A stretch of DNA of 64,000 nt from positions 372,001-436,000 of the forward strand of contig NZ_JAIFZS010000001.1 in the NCBI RefSeq assembly GCF_019710635.1, in the 5' to 3' direction. A model generated the notes under the pieces. It ran no database searches, was not told the DNA's origin, and saw only the letters and a program-made list of their open reading frames with translations. The translations under genes and the position numbers were made by a program. Below are positions 17,760 to 25,781 of this stretch, piece by piece (the stretch's first letter is position 1; every line of letters starts with the position of its first letter). The stretch comes from Mycolicibacterium xanthum (lineage in GTDB: Bacteria; Actinomycetota; Actinomycetes; Mycobacteriales; Mycobacteriaceae).

Positions 17760-19583
17760 ATGGCATCACTGATCTCATCCTCATCACGAGCATCACGCTC
17801 GCTGAGCGTCGGCGCGGTCATCGCGCTGGTCGTCACGCTCGGCGCCTGCACGCCACGCCCGAACGGACCCGAGCCGACGGCCGAGGAGTTCTTCGCGGCC
17901 CTGGCCACCGGCGACACCGGCGCGGCCGCCGAGCTCAGCGATCGCCCCGCAGATGCCCGGGCGGCGCTCAACGAGGCCTGGTCGGGCCTGCAGGCCACCG
18001 GGCTGGACGCGCAGATACTGAGCTCCAAGTACGCCGAGGACACCGGCAGCATCGCCTACCGCTACACCTGGCACCTGCCCAAGAACCGCACCTGGGCCTA
18101 CGACGGAACGCTGAACATGGTGCGCGACGAGGGCCGGTGGGAGGTGCGGTGGAGCGCCACCGGCCTGCATCCGCGGCTGGGGGAGAACCAGACGTTCGCG
18201 CTGCGCGCCGATGCGCCGCCGCGCGCATCGGTGAACGAGCGCAGCGGCACCAACGTGCTGGTGCCCGGCTACCGCTACGGGTTCGCCCTCGACGCGCGGG
18301 CCGCGGGCGGGGACCTGATGCCGACCGCCCGGGCGGTCGTCGATGCGCTGCGGCGCTTCGACCCCACGCTGGATCCGCAGCGCCTCGCCGAGCAGGCCAG
18401 CTCCACGAAGGGTCCGCTGAGCCTGATCACGTTGCGGCAGGCCGACCGCGATGCCGTCGCCGGAGCCATCGGAGCGCTGCCCGGGGTGGTCATCACCCCG
18501 CAGCCGGAGATGGTGCCCACCGACGAGAACTTCGCGCCGACGCTGGTCGATGAGGTCAAGAAGACGGTCGCCGACGACCTCGACGGCAGCCCGGGCTGGC
18601 GTGTCGTCACGGTCAACCAGAACGGCGTCGACGTCGAGATCCTCAACGAGGTGCCCGGCGAGCCTGCGCCGTCGGTCACGATCAGCCTGGACCGCGCCGT
18701 GCAGGACGCCGCGCAGAACGCCGTCGACTCCACCGACAAGCAGGCGATGATCGTGGTGATCCGGCCCTCGACCGGCGAGATCCTCGCCGTCGCGCAGAAC
18801 GCGGCGGCCGACCGGGAGGGGCCCATCGCGACCATGGGCCTGTACCCGCCCGGGTCGACGTTCAAGATCGTCACCGCGGGCGCCGCCATCGAACGCGACA
18901 TGGCCACCCCGAACACGTTGCTGGGCTGTCCGGGCCAGCTGGACATCGGTCATCGCACGGTGCCGAACTACGGCGGGTTCGACCTCGGCACGGTGCCGAT
19001 GTCGCGGGCGTTCGCCAGCTCGTGCAACACCACGTTCGCCGAACTGGCCAGCCGGATGCCGCCGCGCGGCCTGACCCAGGCGGCCGCGCAGTACGGAATC
19101 GGGCCCGACTACAACATCGCGGGCCTGTCCACGGTCAGCGGGTCGGTGCCGCCGACGGTCAACCTCACCGAGCGCACCGAGGACGGCTTCGGTCAGGGCA
19201 AGGTCCTGGTCAGCCCGTTCGGCATGGCGATGGCCGCCGCCACGGTGGCCGCCGGACGCACCCCGGTGCCGCACCTGATCGACGGCCGGGAGACCGCGGT
19301 CAACGGTGACCGCGACCAGATCCCGGCCGCCGTCGTCGACGACCTGCGGCCGATGATGCGGCTGGTGGTCACCAACGGCACCGCCAAGGACCTGCAGGGC
19401 GCCGGCGACGTCCGCGGCAAGACCGGAGAGGCCGAGTTCGCGGGCGGCTCGCATTCGTGGTTCACCGGGTACCGCGGCGACATGGCGTTCTCGGCGCTGA
19501 TCGTCGGCGGCGGCAGTTCGGAGTACGCGGTGCGGATGCTGAAGTACATGCTGGACTCGCTGCCCGACGGCTACCTCGGCTGA
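17760..19583 (+). CDS. Penicillin-binding transpeptidase lipoprotein (Rv2864c-like)
   Basis: The 607-residue protein is a class B penicillin-binding protein tethered by a lipid anchor: the signal peptide ends in a lipobox VTLGAC with Cys30. An NTF2-like MecA N-terminal domain (about 35-145) and a dimerisation domain (about 150-290) precede the transpeptidase domain. Active-site motifs are STFK (Ser366/Lys369), SCN (421-423) and KTG (554-556). It would cross-link peptidoglycan outside the membrane. By recalled order it matches Rv2864c, a beta-lactam-binding lipoprotein. Confidence 0.93.
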   Translation: MASLISSSSRASRSLSVGAVIALVVTLGACTPRPNGPEPTAEEFFAALATGDTGAAAELSDRPADARAALNEAWSGLQATGLDAQILSSKYAEDTGSIAYRYTWHLPKNRTWAYDGTLNMVRDEGRWEVRWSATGLHPRLGENQTFALRADAPPRASVNERSGTNVLVPGYRYGFALDARAAGGDLMPTARAVVDALRRFDPTLDPQRLAEQASSTKGPLSLITLRQADRDAVAGAIGALPGVVITPQPEMVPTDENFAPTLVDEVKKTVADDLDGSPGWRVVTVNQNGVDVEILNEVPGEPAPSVTISLDRAVQDAAQNAVDSTDKQAMIVVIRPSTGEILAVAQNAAADREGPIATMGLYPPGSTFKIVTAGAAIERDMATPNTLLGCPGQLDIGHRTVPNYGGFDLGTVPMSRAFASSCNTTFAELASRMPPRGLTQAAAQYGIGPDYNIAGLSTVSGSVPPTVNLTERTEDGFGQGKVLVSPFGMAMAAATVAAGRTPVPHLIDGRETAVNGDRDQIPAAVVDDLRPMMRLVVTNGTAKDLQGAGDVRGKTGEAEFAGGSHSWFTGYRGDMAFSALIVGGGSSEYAVRMLKYMLDSLPDGYLG

Positions 19584-19647
19584 CTTGCCCGGGATCACAC
19601 CGGCAATCGGCGGTGCGGGCGCTCGGCGGCGGTACCGTGGAGGCATC

Positions 19648-20289
19648 ATGACCGACGTCAACCAGGGCAGAACCCACCGCGTCAGCGACGCGGCCCTGGT
19701 GCGCACCCCGGCCGAGCCGGTGGAGATGCGGATCTCCGACGCCGACCGCAACGGAACGCTGCGCCGACTGCACAACGCCGTCGCGCTCGGGTTGATCGAC
19801 ATCGAGGAGTTCGAGGAACGCTCGGCGATGGTGTCGCGGGCGCGGATGCCGTCGGATCTCGACATCCTCGTCGGGGATCTGCCCGGTCCGGGCGCGATCG
19901 TCACGTCGGCCGCCGACCGCGTCGAGCTTCGTGGAGTGCTCGGCTCGCTGAAGCGCCAGGGCGAGTGGATCGTGCCCACCCGGCTGGCGCTGCACCGGCG
20001 GATGGGTTCGGTGGACCTGGACCTGACCAGGGCACGCTTCGCCGGCCCGATCGTCGTCATCGAGCTCGACCTGGTGCTCGGTGGCCTGGACCTGCGGCTG
20101 CCCGATGGCGCCAGCGCCTCGATCGACGACGTGGAGGTCAACGTCGGCAGCGCCCACGACCACCGCAGGGACGCACCCGCCGAGGGCAATCCGCATGTGA
20201 TCCTGACCGGCAAGGTGGTGTGCGGTTCGGTCGACATCCGCGGACCCCGCAGGTCGTGGCGGATGGCCCGGTTCTCCCGGTCAACCTGA
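19648..20289 (+). CDS. DUF1707 (SHOCT-like) domain protein
   Basis: The 213-residue protein begins with a DUF1707 domain: MRISDADRNGTLRRLHNAVALG is followed by LIDIEEFEERSAMVSRARMPSDLDILVGDLP. The C-terminal half resembles the cell-wall-active antibiotic response-type beta-rich domain found behind DUF1707 in actinobacterial proteins. No membrane segment is seen. The ATG at 19648 has GGAGG at 19639-19643. The role is unknown. The end of the coding region is duplicated in the following 21 bp. Confidence 0.82.
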   Translation: MTDVNQGRTHRVSDAALVRTPAEPVEMRISDADRNGTLRRLHNAVALGLIDIEEFEERSAMVSRARMPSDLDILVGDLPGPGAIVTSAADRVELRGVLGSLKRQGEWIVPTRLALHRRMGSVDLDLTRARFAGPIVVIELDLVLGGLDLRLPDGASASIDDVEVNVGSAHDHRRDAPAEGNPHVILTGKVVCGSVDIRGPRRSWRMARFSRST

Positions 20290-20311
20290 GCGTTCTCCCG
20301 GGCTACCTGAG
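20271..20311. repeat. 21-bp-period direct duplication spanning two stop codons
   Basis: Positions 20271-20290 and 20292-20311 share 17 of 20 bases, both beginning GTTCTCCCGG and ending ACCTGAG. The first copy contains the DUF1707 stop codon and the second contains the stop codon of the convergent sulfotransferase gene. It is a further example of short duplication at a gene junction. Confidence 0.7.
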
Positions 20312-21484
20312 TTCCTCGTCGGGGACGCCGTAGCGCTGCTGATAGCCGCGCACCTGCTCGCGTACCGATCCGGCGTCCAGCCCGGTGTCCGACCACCGGT
20401 AGCGCTTGCCGCCGTGATCGCCGGGATGGGCGGCCAGGTGCGCCCGCATCCGTTGTTCGGCGGCGGGGTCGAGTTCACGGCCCAGCTCGGCGTAGAGCGC
20501 GCGCACCGTGGCCAACGGGTCCCGCATGAAATCGGCGAACTGCACGTCGATGACCTGTCGCTCGCCCAGCACGCCGGTGTCGCGCAGCGCGGTGGCGCGC
20601 TGCAGCCCGACGACGATCTCCTCGCAGGACTGCGCGGCGCATTCCTCGATGGAGGACTCGTCGGAGGCCAGCCGGCGCAGATGGTGGGTCAGTGCGCTGA
20701 TCGAGGAGATGACGTTGAGCGGGTCGCGGTGGGTCTGCACGATCAGCGCGTCGGGGTACTCGGCGACCAGCGCTTCGAGCTGCCACAGATGCGCGGGTGA
20801 CTTCAGCAGCCACTGCCCGCCCACCCCGGACTGCAGGTGCTGCAGGAACATCCGGTGATAGCGGTAGGCGGGGCCGTGGTCGGCGTCATGGTGCAGCCAC
20901 CGCGCGTAGCCGGGCAGCCGGTACTGCACCGGGAAGATCATCGAGCAGAACTCCCCGGCGGTGATGCGCACGCACTCCTGGCCGACCAGCGCCCCCATCG
21001 GATGGTGCGCCAGCAGACCCGGCACGATCTGCTCGGACATCTCGATGGTGGCCTGGGTCTCGGCGATGCGCGGGTCGGTGTCGTAGCTCTCCGGCCCCGG
21101 CGGTGGGTAGGGATGGTCGACCTCCCAGGTCAGCGGCGGCCGCAGCGCCGGATCCTGGGCCAGCAGGTCGAACAGGATCGTGGTGCCGGTGCGGGGCTGC
21201 CCCACGATGAAGATCGGCCGGGACACCGGTGCGGCGGCGACGTCGGCGTGGGTGCGGCGCCAGTCGACGATCTGCAGCCGGTGGGTCAGTGCGCGCACGA
21301 TGTCCATCGCCGCGATCTCGACCCCGAGATCGTTGAGCCGCGCCTCGCCGGCCAGCCCGTCGCACAACCGGGCCAGCCCGTCGCGCCAGGTCTCACCCAA
21401 TTCGGCACCGCCGAAATCGGTGCTGCCCGCAGCCGCGCAGGCCTGCTCGACCAGCCGGTCGGGCACGAACCGGTCGGCGGTCAC
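20303..21484 (-). CDS. Sulfotransferase-family protein
   Basis: The 393-residue protein is a PAPS-dependent-type sulfotransferase (Sulfotransfer_3). The 5'-phosphosulfate loop is RPIFIVGQPRTGTTILFDLL (about residues 88-107), and the 3'-phosphate-binding strand and helix appear as LIVQTHRDPLNVISSISAL. These proteins are abundant in mycobacteria; acceptors are mostly unknown. The GTG start at 21484 overlaps the stop of the upstream DUF1214 gene by 4 bp (GTGA), so the two genes are translationally coupled. The much longer open frame upstream is arginine-rich and non-coding in appearance. Confidence 0.85.
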   Translation of the reverse strand: MTADRFVPDRLVEQACAAAGSTDFGGAELGETWRDGLARLCDGLAGEARLNDLGVEIAAMDIVRALTHRLQIVDWRRTHADVAAAPVSRPIFIVGQPRTGTTILFDLLAQDPALRPPLTWEVDHPYPPPGPESYDTDPRIAETQATIEMSEQIVPGLLAHHPMGALVGQECVRITAGEFCSMIFPVQYRLPGYARWLHHDADHGPAYRYHRMFLQHLQSGVGGQWLLKSPAHLWQLEALVAEYPDALIVQTHRDPLNVISSISALTHHLRRLASDESSIEECAAQSCEEIVVGLQRATALRDTGVLGERQVIDVQFADFMRDPLATVRALYAELGRELDPAAEQRMRAHLAAHPGDHGGKRYRWSDTGLDAGSVREQVRGYQQRYGVPDEELR

Positions 21485-22575
21485 GACGCCGCCCTGCCGC
21501 GCCGGACCGCGGTGTGCACGACCGGTGGCTCGGGATTGTCGAGCCAGCGCAGGATGACGAATCCGCGCTCGCGGCCGCCGGTGTCCAGCCAGTGGCCGTG
21601 ACCGAGGTCCGCGGCCCCGACGGCGATGCGCACCCGTCCGTCGTCGTCCGGCCGTACTCCGCGGTTGGTCACCGAGCTGTGCCGGTGCCGCGGCTCCAGG
21701 CATTCGTGCCAGACGCTTTCCAGCGTCACGTTCCAGTACCGGGTGTCGGGCGGGGTGATCTCGAGCACCAGCGACTCATCGGGCTCCAGGGCGAACGACC
21801 CGATCATGTAGAGGTTGTCCGGCGTGGTGTTGTCGTCGCCGAGGTCGGCGGCCTGCGCGGTCAGCAGCACATTGGGCCGGGCCAGCATCTCGGGTTTGAC
21901 GGTGCGGTGCAGGGTGGTCAGCTTGGCGATCGTCCACGCCATCGAGGTGAAGGCCTCGGCCGCAGCCCGGTCGGAAATCGGTTGCAGGTCTTCGCCGTCG
22001 AGGCAGTCGATGGTCATCGTCGCGTGCTGTTCAGAGGCCGGGTCGGCGATGTACTCACGCACCACCACGGCCGAGGCGTCATCGGGAATCTGGACCCACT
22101 GCGCGTCGCCGAGGACCTCGGCCGTCGGGCAGGCGGCCGACAGGACCAACGCGAAAGACCCCGAGGACAGCGCCAACTCCGAGTCGCCGACGTAGGCCGC
22201 CATCCGGCGGGGGTTCAGCCCGGTGCCGGCGAGTACCTGGAATCCCAGGTAAGCGGTGCTGCCACGGTGGCCGGTGATCCGGTAGCTGCGGTCACCGGAG
22301 ATCATCGCCAGCAGGTATCTGCCGTCGGGGTTGGGGCCGGCCAACTGTCGGGTGTCCGAGCACATGTCGAAGAAGTGCGGGCGCTGCGGATCGGCTTCGA
22401 TCGACATCTCGGTGCACAGCGCGGTCGTCTTGGCCAGGACGCGTAACCCTTCAATCACTTCTCGTTCGTTGACGGCGTCCTCGATCACCATCGACGTCAT
22501 ATCGGACAGCATCTGCTGGGTGAATTTCCAAGATTCGAGCGCGGCGGGGGCCCAGGCGTTGCGGTTCACATCCAT
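21481..22575 (-). CDS. DUF1214 domain protein
   Basis: This protein of 364 residues has a C-terminal DUF1214 domain, recognisable from ESLVLEITPPDTRYWNVTLESVW and the later DDGRVRIAVGAADLGHGHWLDTGG. The N-terminal half (WKFTQQMLSDMTSMVIEDAVNEREVIEGLRVLAK) is helical. DUF1214 proteins often sit beside lipid or steroid metabolism genes in actinobacteria but have no assigned reaction. The ATG at 22575 abuts the palindromic operator at 22578-22592, so expression is probably controlled by the divergent TetR regulator. It is coupled to the sulfotransferase gene. Confidence 0.82.
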   Translation of the reverse strand: MDVNRNAWAPAALESWKFTQQMLSDMTSMVIEDAVNEREVIEGLRVLAKTTALCTEMSIEADPQRPHFFDMCSDTRQLAGPNPDGRYLLAMISGDRSYRITGHRGSTAYLGFQVLAGTGLNPRRMAAYVGDSELALSSGSFALVLSAACPTAEVLGDAQWVQIPDDASAVVVREYIADPASEQHATMTIDCLDGEDLQPISDRAAAEAFTSMAWTIAKLTTLHRTVKPEMLARPNVLLTAQAADLGDDNTTPDNLYMIGSFALEPDESLVLEITPPDTRYWNVTLESVWHECLEPRHRHSSVTNRGVRPDDDGRVRIAVGAADLGHGHWLDTGGRERGFVILRWLDNPEPPVVHTAVRRGRAAS

Positions 22576-22577
22576 GA

Positions 22578-22592
22578 TGAGACATAGTCTCA
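22578..22592. promoter_or_regulatory. Palindromic TetR-type operator
   Basis: TGAGACATAGTCTCA is a perfect palindrome with 6-bp arms around ATA. It lies between the divergent DUF1214 gene (ATG 22575) and the TetR regulator (GTG 22595), exactly where an autoregulating repressor would bind. TGAGAC/GTCTCA arms are common for mycobacterial TetR regulators of lipid genes; binding by the adjacent protein is inferred. Confidence 0.7.
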
Positions 22593-22594
22593 CT

Positions 22595-23197
22595 GTGGAC
22601 GTCGTATCAGAAGGCAAATCGGCGGAACGCCTGACGGCGAGGAAACAGCGGGCGACCAAGGCCCGCATCGCCGCCGCCGCCGCGCAGGCCGTCGCCGACC
22701 ACGGGCTGGCCGGTGCCACCGTGGAGCAGATCGCGGCCGCGGCCGAGGTCGGTCGCGCCACGTTCTTCCGGTACTTCTCGGCCAAGGAGGACGCGGTCGC
22801 CGACGGGATGACCACCCGCTGGCTGGACGTCATCACCGCGGCGATCGCCGCGCAACCGCCCGAGCTGGCCGCCGACGAGGCGGTTCTGGCCGCCTTCGGC
22901 ACGCTCGGCGACGGTTTCGGGGCGATCAGCGATCAGGTCCGCGAGCTCGCCACGCTGACCCGCTCGTCGCCGGTGTTCAGCGCGTGGACGCTGCAGATCT
23001 ACCTGCGCTACGAGACGGCCATCGCCGACCTGCTGGCCGGCCGGTTCGCCGACCCGGTGCCCGACGACCCACGGCCGCGGCTGCTGGGGGCGGTTGCGAT
23101 GGCCTCGGTGCGGATCGCGCTGGACGACTGGCTGGTCCACGGCGGTTCGCTACCGGGGCGGGTGCGCGCGGCGCTGGTCTCCATTCGCCTGGTGTGA
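22595..23197 (+). CDS. TetR-family transcriptional regulator
   Basis: The protein of about 200 residues has a TetR helix-turn-helix (KARIAAAAAQAVADHGLAGA, then TVEQIAAAAEVGRATFFRYF) near the N-terminus and an all-helical ligand domain behind it. It is divergent from the DUF1214-sulfotransferase pair and probably represses it through the palindrome directly upstream. GTG 22595 is chosen as start because the ATGs at 22574 and 22577 would put the operator inside the coding sequence and overlap the divergent gene. Confidence 0.85.
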   Translation: MDVVSEGKSAERLTARKQRATKARIAAAAAQAVADHGLAGATVEQIAAAAEVGRATFFRYFSAKEDAVADGMTTRWLDVITAAIAAQPPELAADEAVLAAFGTLGDGFGAISDQVRELATLTRSSPVFSAWTLQIYLRYETAIADLLAGRFADPVPDDPRPRLLGAVAMASVRIALDDWLVHGGSLPGRVRAALVSIRLV

Positions 23198-23209
23198 GAA
23201 CGGCCGGTC

Positions 23210-23596
23210 TCAGCGCGGGTCGAGGACCGCGAAGCTCAGCGTCGACTTGGCCGCCAGCCGGCCCCGGCCGACGTCGGTGACGTCGACCGCGATCACCGAC
23301 AACCGGCGCCCGGCACGTACCACGGTCGCCTCGGCGCGGGCCGGACCGGCCAGGATCGGGGCCAGGAAATGCACGGTCATGTCGGCGGTGGTGACGTCCT
23401 GGCCGGGCCCGACGTGCCGCTCGGCCAGCCGGCCTGCGGCGATGTCGATCAGCGTCGCGACGAGGCCGCCCTGCAGTGCTCCGCGCCGGTTCGCCAGGTC
23501 GGGCCGGTTGTCCAGCTCGATGACCAGCCGCTCGTCGGACTCCTCGACATCGCGGAAGTCCAGCTGAGCGAACAAATGTCCCGGGGTGACCTGCAT
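23210..23596 (-). CDS. PaaI-type hotdog-fold thioesterase
   Basis: The 128-residue protein is a single hotdog-fold domain. The segment [22 protein letters not shown] is the family helix that carries the catalytic acid and lies over the acyl-CoA pocket, and [28 protein letters not shown] is the typical following sheet. It should hydrolyse an acyl-CoA thioester of unknown chain. It is divergent from the methionine aminopeptidase gene, with 23 bp between starts. Confidence 0.82.
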   Translation of the reverse strand: MQVTPGHLFAQLDFRDVEESDERLVIELDNRPDLANRRGALQGGLVATLIDIAAGRLAERHVGPGQDVTTADMTVHFLAPILAGPARAEATVVRAGRRLSVIAVDVTDVGRGRLAAKSTLSFAVLDPR

Positions 23597-23619
23597 GCCG
23601 GAACGCTAGCATTGCCCAC

Positions 23620-24477
23620 ATGTCTGTACGGAGTGCCCTGCAGCCCGGCACGGTGTCGCCGACACTGCCGGTGCCCAAGTCGATCGCCCGCCCCGAGTAC
23701 GTGGGCAGGCCGACCGCGCTGGAGGGCAGCGAGCCGTGGGTCCAGACGCCCGAGGTGATCGAGAAGATGCGGGTGGCCGGCCGGATCGCGGCGGGCGCCC
23801 TCGCCGAGGCGGGCAAGGCGGTCGCCCCCGGTGTCACCACCGACCAGTTGGACCGGATCGCCCACGCGTACATGATCGACCACGGCGCCTACCCGTCCAC
23901 ACTGGGCTACAAGGGCTACCCCAAGTCCTGCTGTACGTCGCTGAACGAGATCATCTGCCATGGCATCCCGGATTCGACCGTCATCGAGGACGGCGACATC
24001 GTCAACATCGACGTCACCGCCTACATCGACGGCGTGCACGGCGACACCAACGCGACCTTCCTGGCCGGCGACGTCAGCGAGGAGCACCGGCTGCTCGTCG
24101 AGCGAACCCACGAGGCCACCATGCGGGCGATCAAGGCGGTCAAGCCCGGCCGGGCGTTGTCGATCGTCGGCCGGGTCATCGAGGCCTATGCAAACCGGTT
24201 CGGCTACAAAGTGGTTCGTGATTTCACCGGGCACGGCATCGGCACCACCTTCCACAACGGTCTGGTGGTGCTGCACTACGATCAGCCGTCGGTGCAGACC
24301 GTGCTCGAGCCGGGCATGACCTTCACGATCGAGCCGATGATCAACCTCGGCGGGCTGGACTACGAGATCTGGGACGACGACTGGACGGTGGCCACCAAGG
24401 ACCGCAAATGGACCGCCCAGTTCGAGCACACCCTGGTGGTCACCGACACCGGCGCGGAGATCCTCACCCGGCTCTGA
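23620..24477 (+). CDS. map: Methionine aminopeptidase, type I
   Basis: The 285-residue enzyme removes initiator methionine from new proteins, using two divalent metals. The metal ligands are recognisable in [20 protein letters not shown] (two Asp), GHGIGTTFH (His), FTIEPMIN (Glu) and AQFEHTLVV (Glu). The N-terminal extension of about 40 residues with RPEYVGRP matches mycobacterial MapB, whose extension contains a PxxP motif proposed to bind ribosomes. It corresponds to the Rv2861c position between the penicillin-binding lipoprotein and glnA4 in M. tuberculosis. Confidence 0.95.
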   Translation: MSVRSALQPGTVSPTLPVPKSIARPEYVGRPTALEGSEPWVQTPEVIEKMRVAGRIAAGALAEAGKAVAPGVTTDQLDRIAHAYMIDHGAYPSTLGYKGYPKSCCTSLNEIICHGIPDSTVIEDGDIVNIDVTAYIDGVHGDTNATFLAGDVSEEHRLLVERTHEATMRAIKAVKPGRALSIVGRVIEAYANRFGYKVVRDFTGHGIGTTFHNGLVVLHYDQPSVQTVLEPGMTFTIEPMINLGGLDYEIWDDDWTVATKDRKWTAQFEHTLVVTDTGAEILTRL

Positions 24478-24497
24478 GCCATCGGTAGCCTTGGGGC

Positions 24498-25151
24498 ATG
24501 ACCCGGGTGGCATTCGTCGCCGCACTCCTCGCCGTGCTGCTGGCCGGGTGCGGACACGCCGTCAGCGGCACCGCGACCTGGCCCGGTGCCCGCCTGGAGC
24601 GAGCCGTGCTGACCGAGGCGGACTTTCCGCCCGGGGTGCGCTACGAGCGCATGATGCAGGGGCAGGGTGACGGCCCGGGTCCGGCCCCACCGATGCTGTC
24701 CAGGCCGGCGGGGTGCACCGACGCCCTGACCCGCGACATCGCTGACACCGCCGAGTACGGCGCGGGCAGCGCGATCGAGTACGTCGCCACCTACGACGGT
24801 GCCCGCATGGTGGTGTCCGTGCTGTCCTGGCCGTTGAATCTCGAGCGGCTGCAAGCCACCGCGCAGCGGTGCGCGGCCTACAGGACGTTCTTCGACCCGT
24901 CGGACCCGGGGATCGCGATGACGACGACGCGGCTGCAGACCCCGCGCCCGGACGCGTTGGTCTACGAACAGACGATGCACCTTCCCCGCGCCGAGAGCAG
25001 CGTGTACTTCTCGTTCGAGAATGTCGGCTCGATCGGCGTGTTCGGCATCGCGTTTCCCGCCCCAGACCCGTCCATCGCCGTCAAAGGCACGCTGCCGCAG
25101 ACCTTTTTGGAGCTGCTCTCGAAACAGGCCGAGCGCGCCGAGGCGGTGTGA
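24498..25151 (+). CDS. Putative lipoprotein of unknown function
   Basis: The 217-residue precursor starts with a signal peptide and a lipobox VLLAGC (Cys18), followed by GHAVSGTATWPGA, a start common among mycobacterial Lpp/Lpq lipoproteins. The mature domain (about 190 residues) has two Cys, in AGCTD and QRCAAY, that may pair. No enzyme motif is visible; it resembles the small sensor-like lipoprotein domains of mycobacteria. It lies 20 bp after map on the same strand. Confidence 0.78.
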   Translation: MTRVAFVAALLAVLLAGCGHAVSGTATWPGARLERAVLTEADFPPGVRYERMMQGQGDGPGPAPPMLSRPAGCTDALTRDIADTAEYGAGSAIEYVATYDGARMVVSVLSWPLNLERLQATAQRCAAYRTFFDPSDPGIAMTTTRLQTPRPDALVYEQTMHLPRAESSVYFSFENVGSIGVFGIAFPAPDPSIAVKGTLPQTFLELLSKQAERAEAV

Positions 25152-25213
25152 CCGCACCCGTCGAGACGGTGCAAAACTGCCCGCCGGATCGGCGTGGCCT
25201 GTAGCGTGACGCA

Positions 25214-25777
25214 ATGCCTTCTCCGATGGTCGCCGTCGACGGCTTCGGTGTGCCCGTCGAGATCGCCGGGCCGGAGAAGGGTTCGGTCGTGGTGGTCCTC
25301 GGTGCGTCGAATCAGACGCCCGTCGCCTATGACGCGGTGTGCCAACGGCTGCACACCGCGTCGCTGAGGACCGTGGTGATCGGCCAGGACCCCCGCCTGA
25401 CGCCCAAGTCGGTGCTGGGCATCCTGGATTCGGTCGGGGTGCGGTGGGCGCTGCTGGTCGGCGACCGGCTGGGTGGGGAGCTGGCCTGGGAGCTGGCCGC
25501 CACCCGGCTGGATCGCTTCATCGGCCTGGTGGTGATCGATCGTGGTCATCCGCGGGTGCCCGATCTGGCGGGCGTGGTCCGCGACGAGCACTGCCCGCCG
25601 GTCGAACTGAACACCACGGTGTTGGTCAGTACCAGCGCCGCCCGTACGGTCGCCAGGGCCAGCCAGCGGTTCGTCTACGGCGAATACCGCGTCGTCGACC
25701 TGCTCGGCCGGCGCAACGCAGCCGATTCCACCGCGCAGCTGGCCGCGGAGATCGTGATGCGCACCAGCACCTGGTGA
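25214..25777 (+). CDS. Alpha/beta-hydrolase-like protein lacking the nucleophile
   Basis: The 187-residue protein follows an alpha/beta-hydrolase layout: VVVVLGASNQTPVAYDAVCQRL as first strand and helix, then WALLVGDRLGGELAWELA at the position of the nucleophile elbow. In that elbow the expected GxSxG reads GDRLG, with Arg instead of Ser, so hydrolase activity is unlikely. It is also shorter than usual (about 190 versus 250 or more residues). It may be a binding protein or a degenerating enzyme. It ends 4 bp before the convergent osmolyte-synthesis gene. Confidence 0.65.
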   Translation: MPSPMVAVDGFGVPVEIAGPEKGSVVVVLGASNQTPVAYDAVCQRLHTASLRTVVIGQDPRLTPKSVLGILDSVGVRWALLVGDRLGGELAWELAATRLDRFIGLVVIDRGHPRVPDLAGVVRDEHCPPVELNTTVLVSTSAARTVARASQRFVYGEYRVVDLLGRRNAADSTAQLAAEIVMRTSTW

Positions 25778-25781
25778 ACGC

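Noticed and set aside
14779..17796. 1005-codon open frame on the minus strand
   Set aside because: It lies antisense to ispG and two GNAT genes, has the low-complexity Arg/Gly/Asp-rich composition of high-GC shadow frames, and resembles no family.
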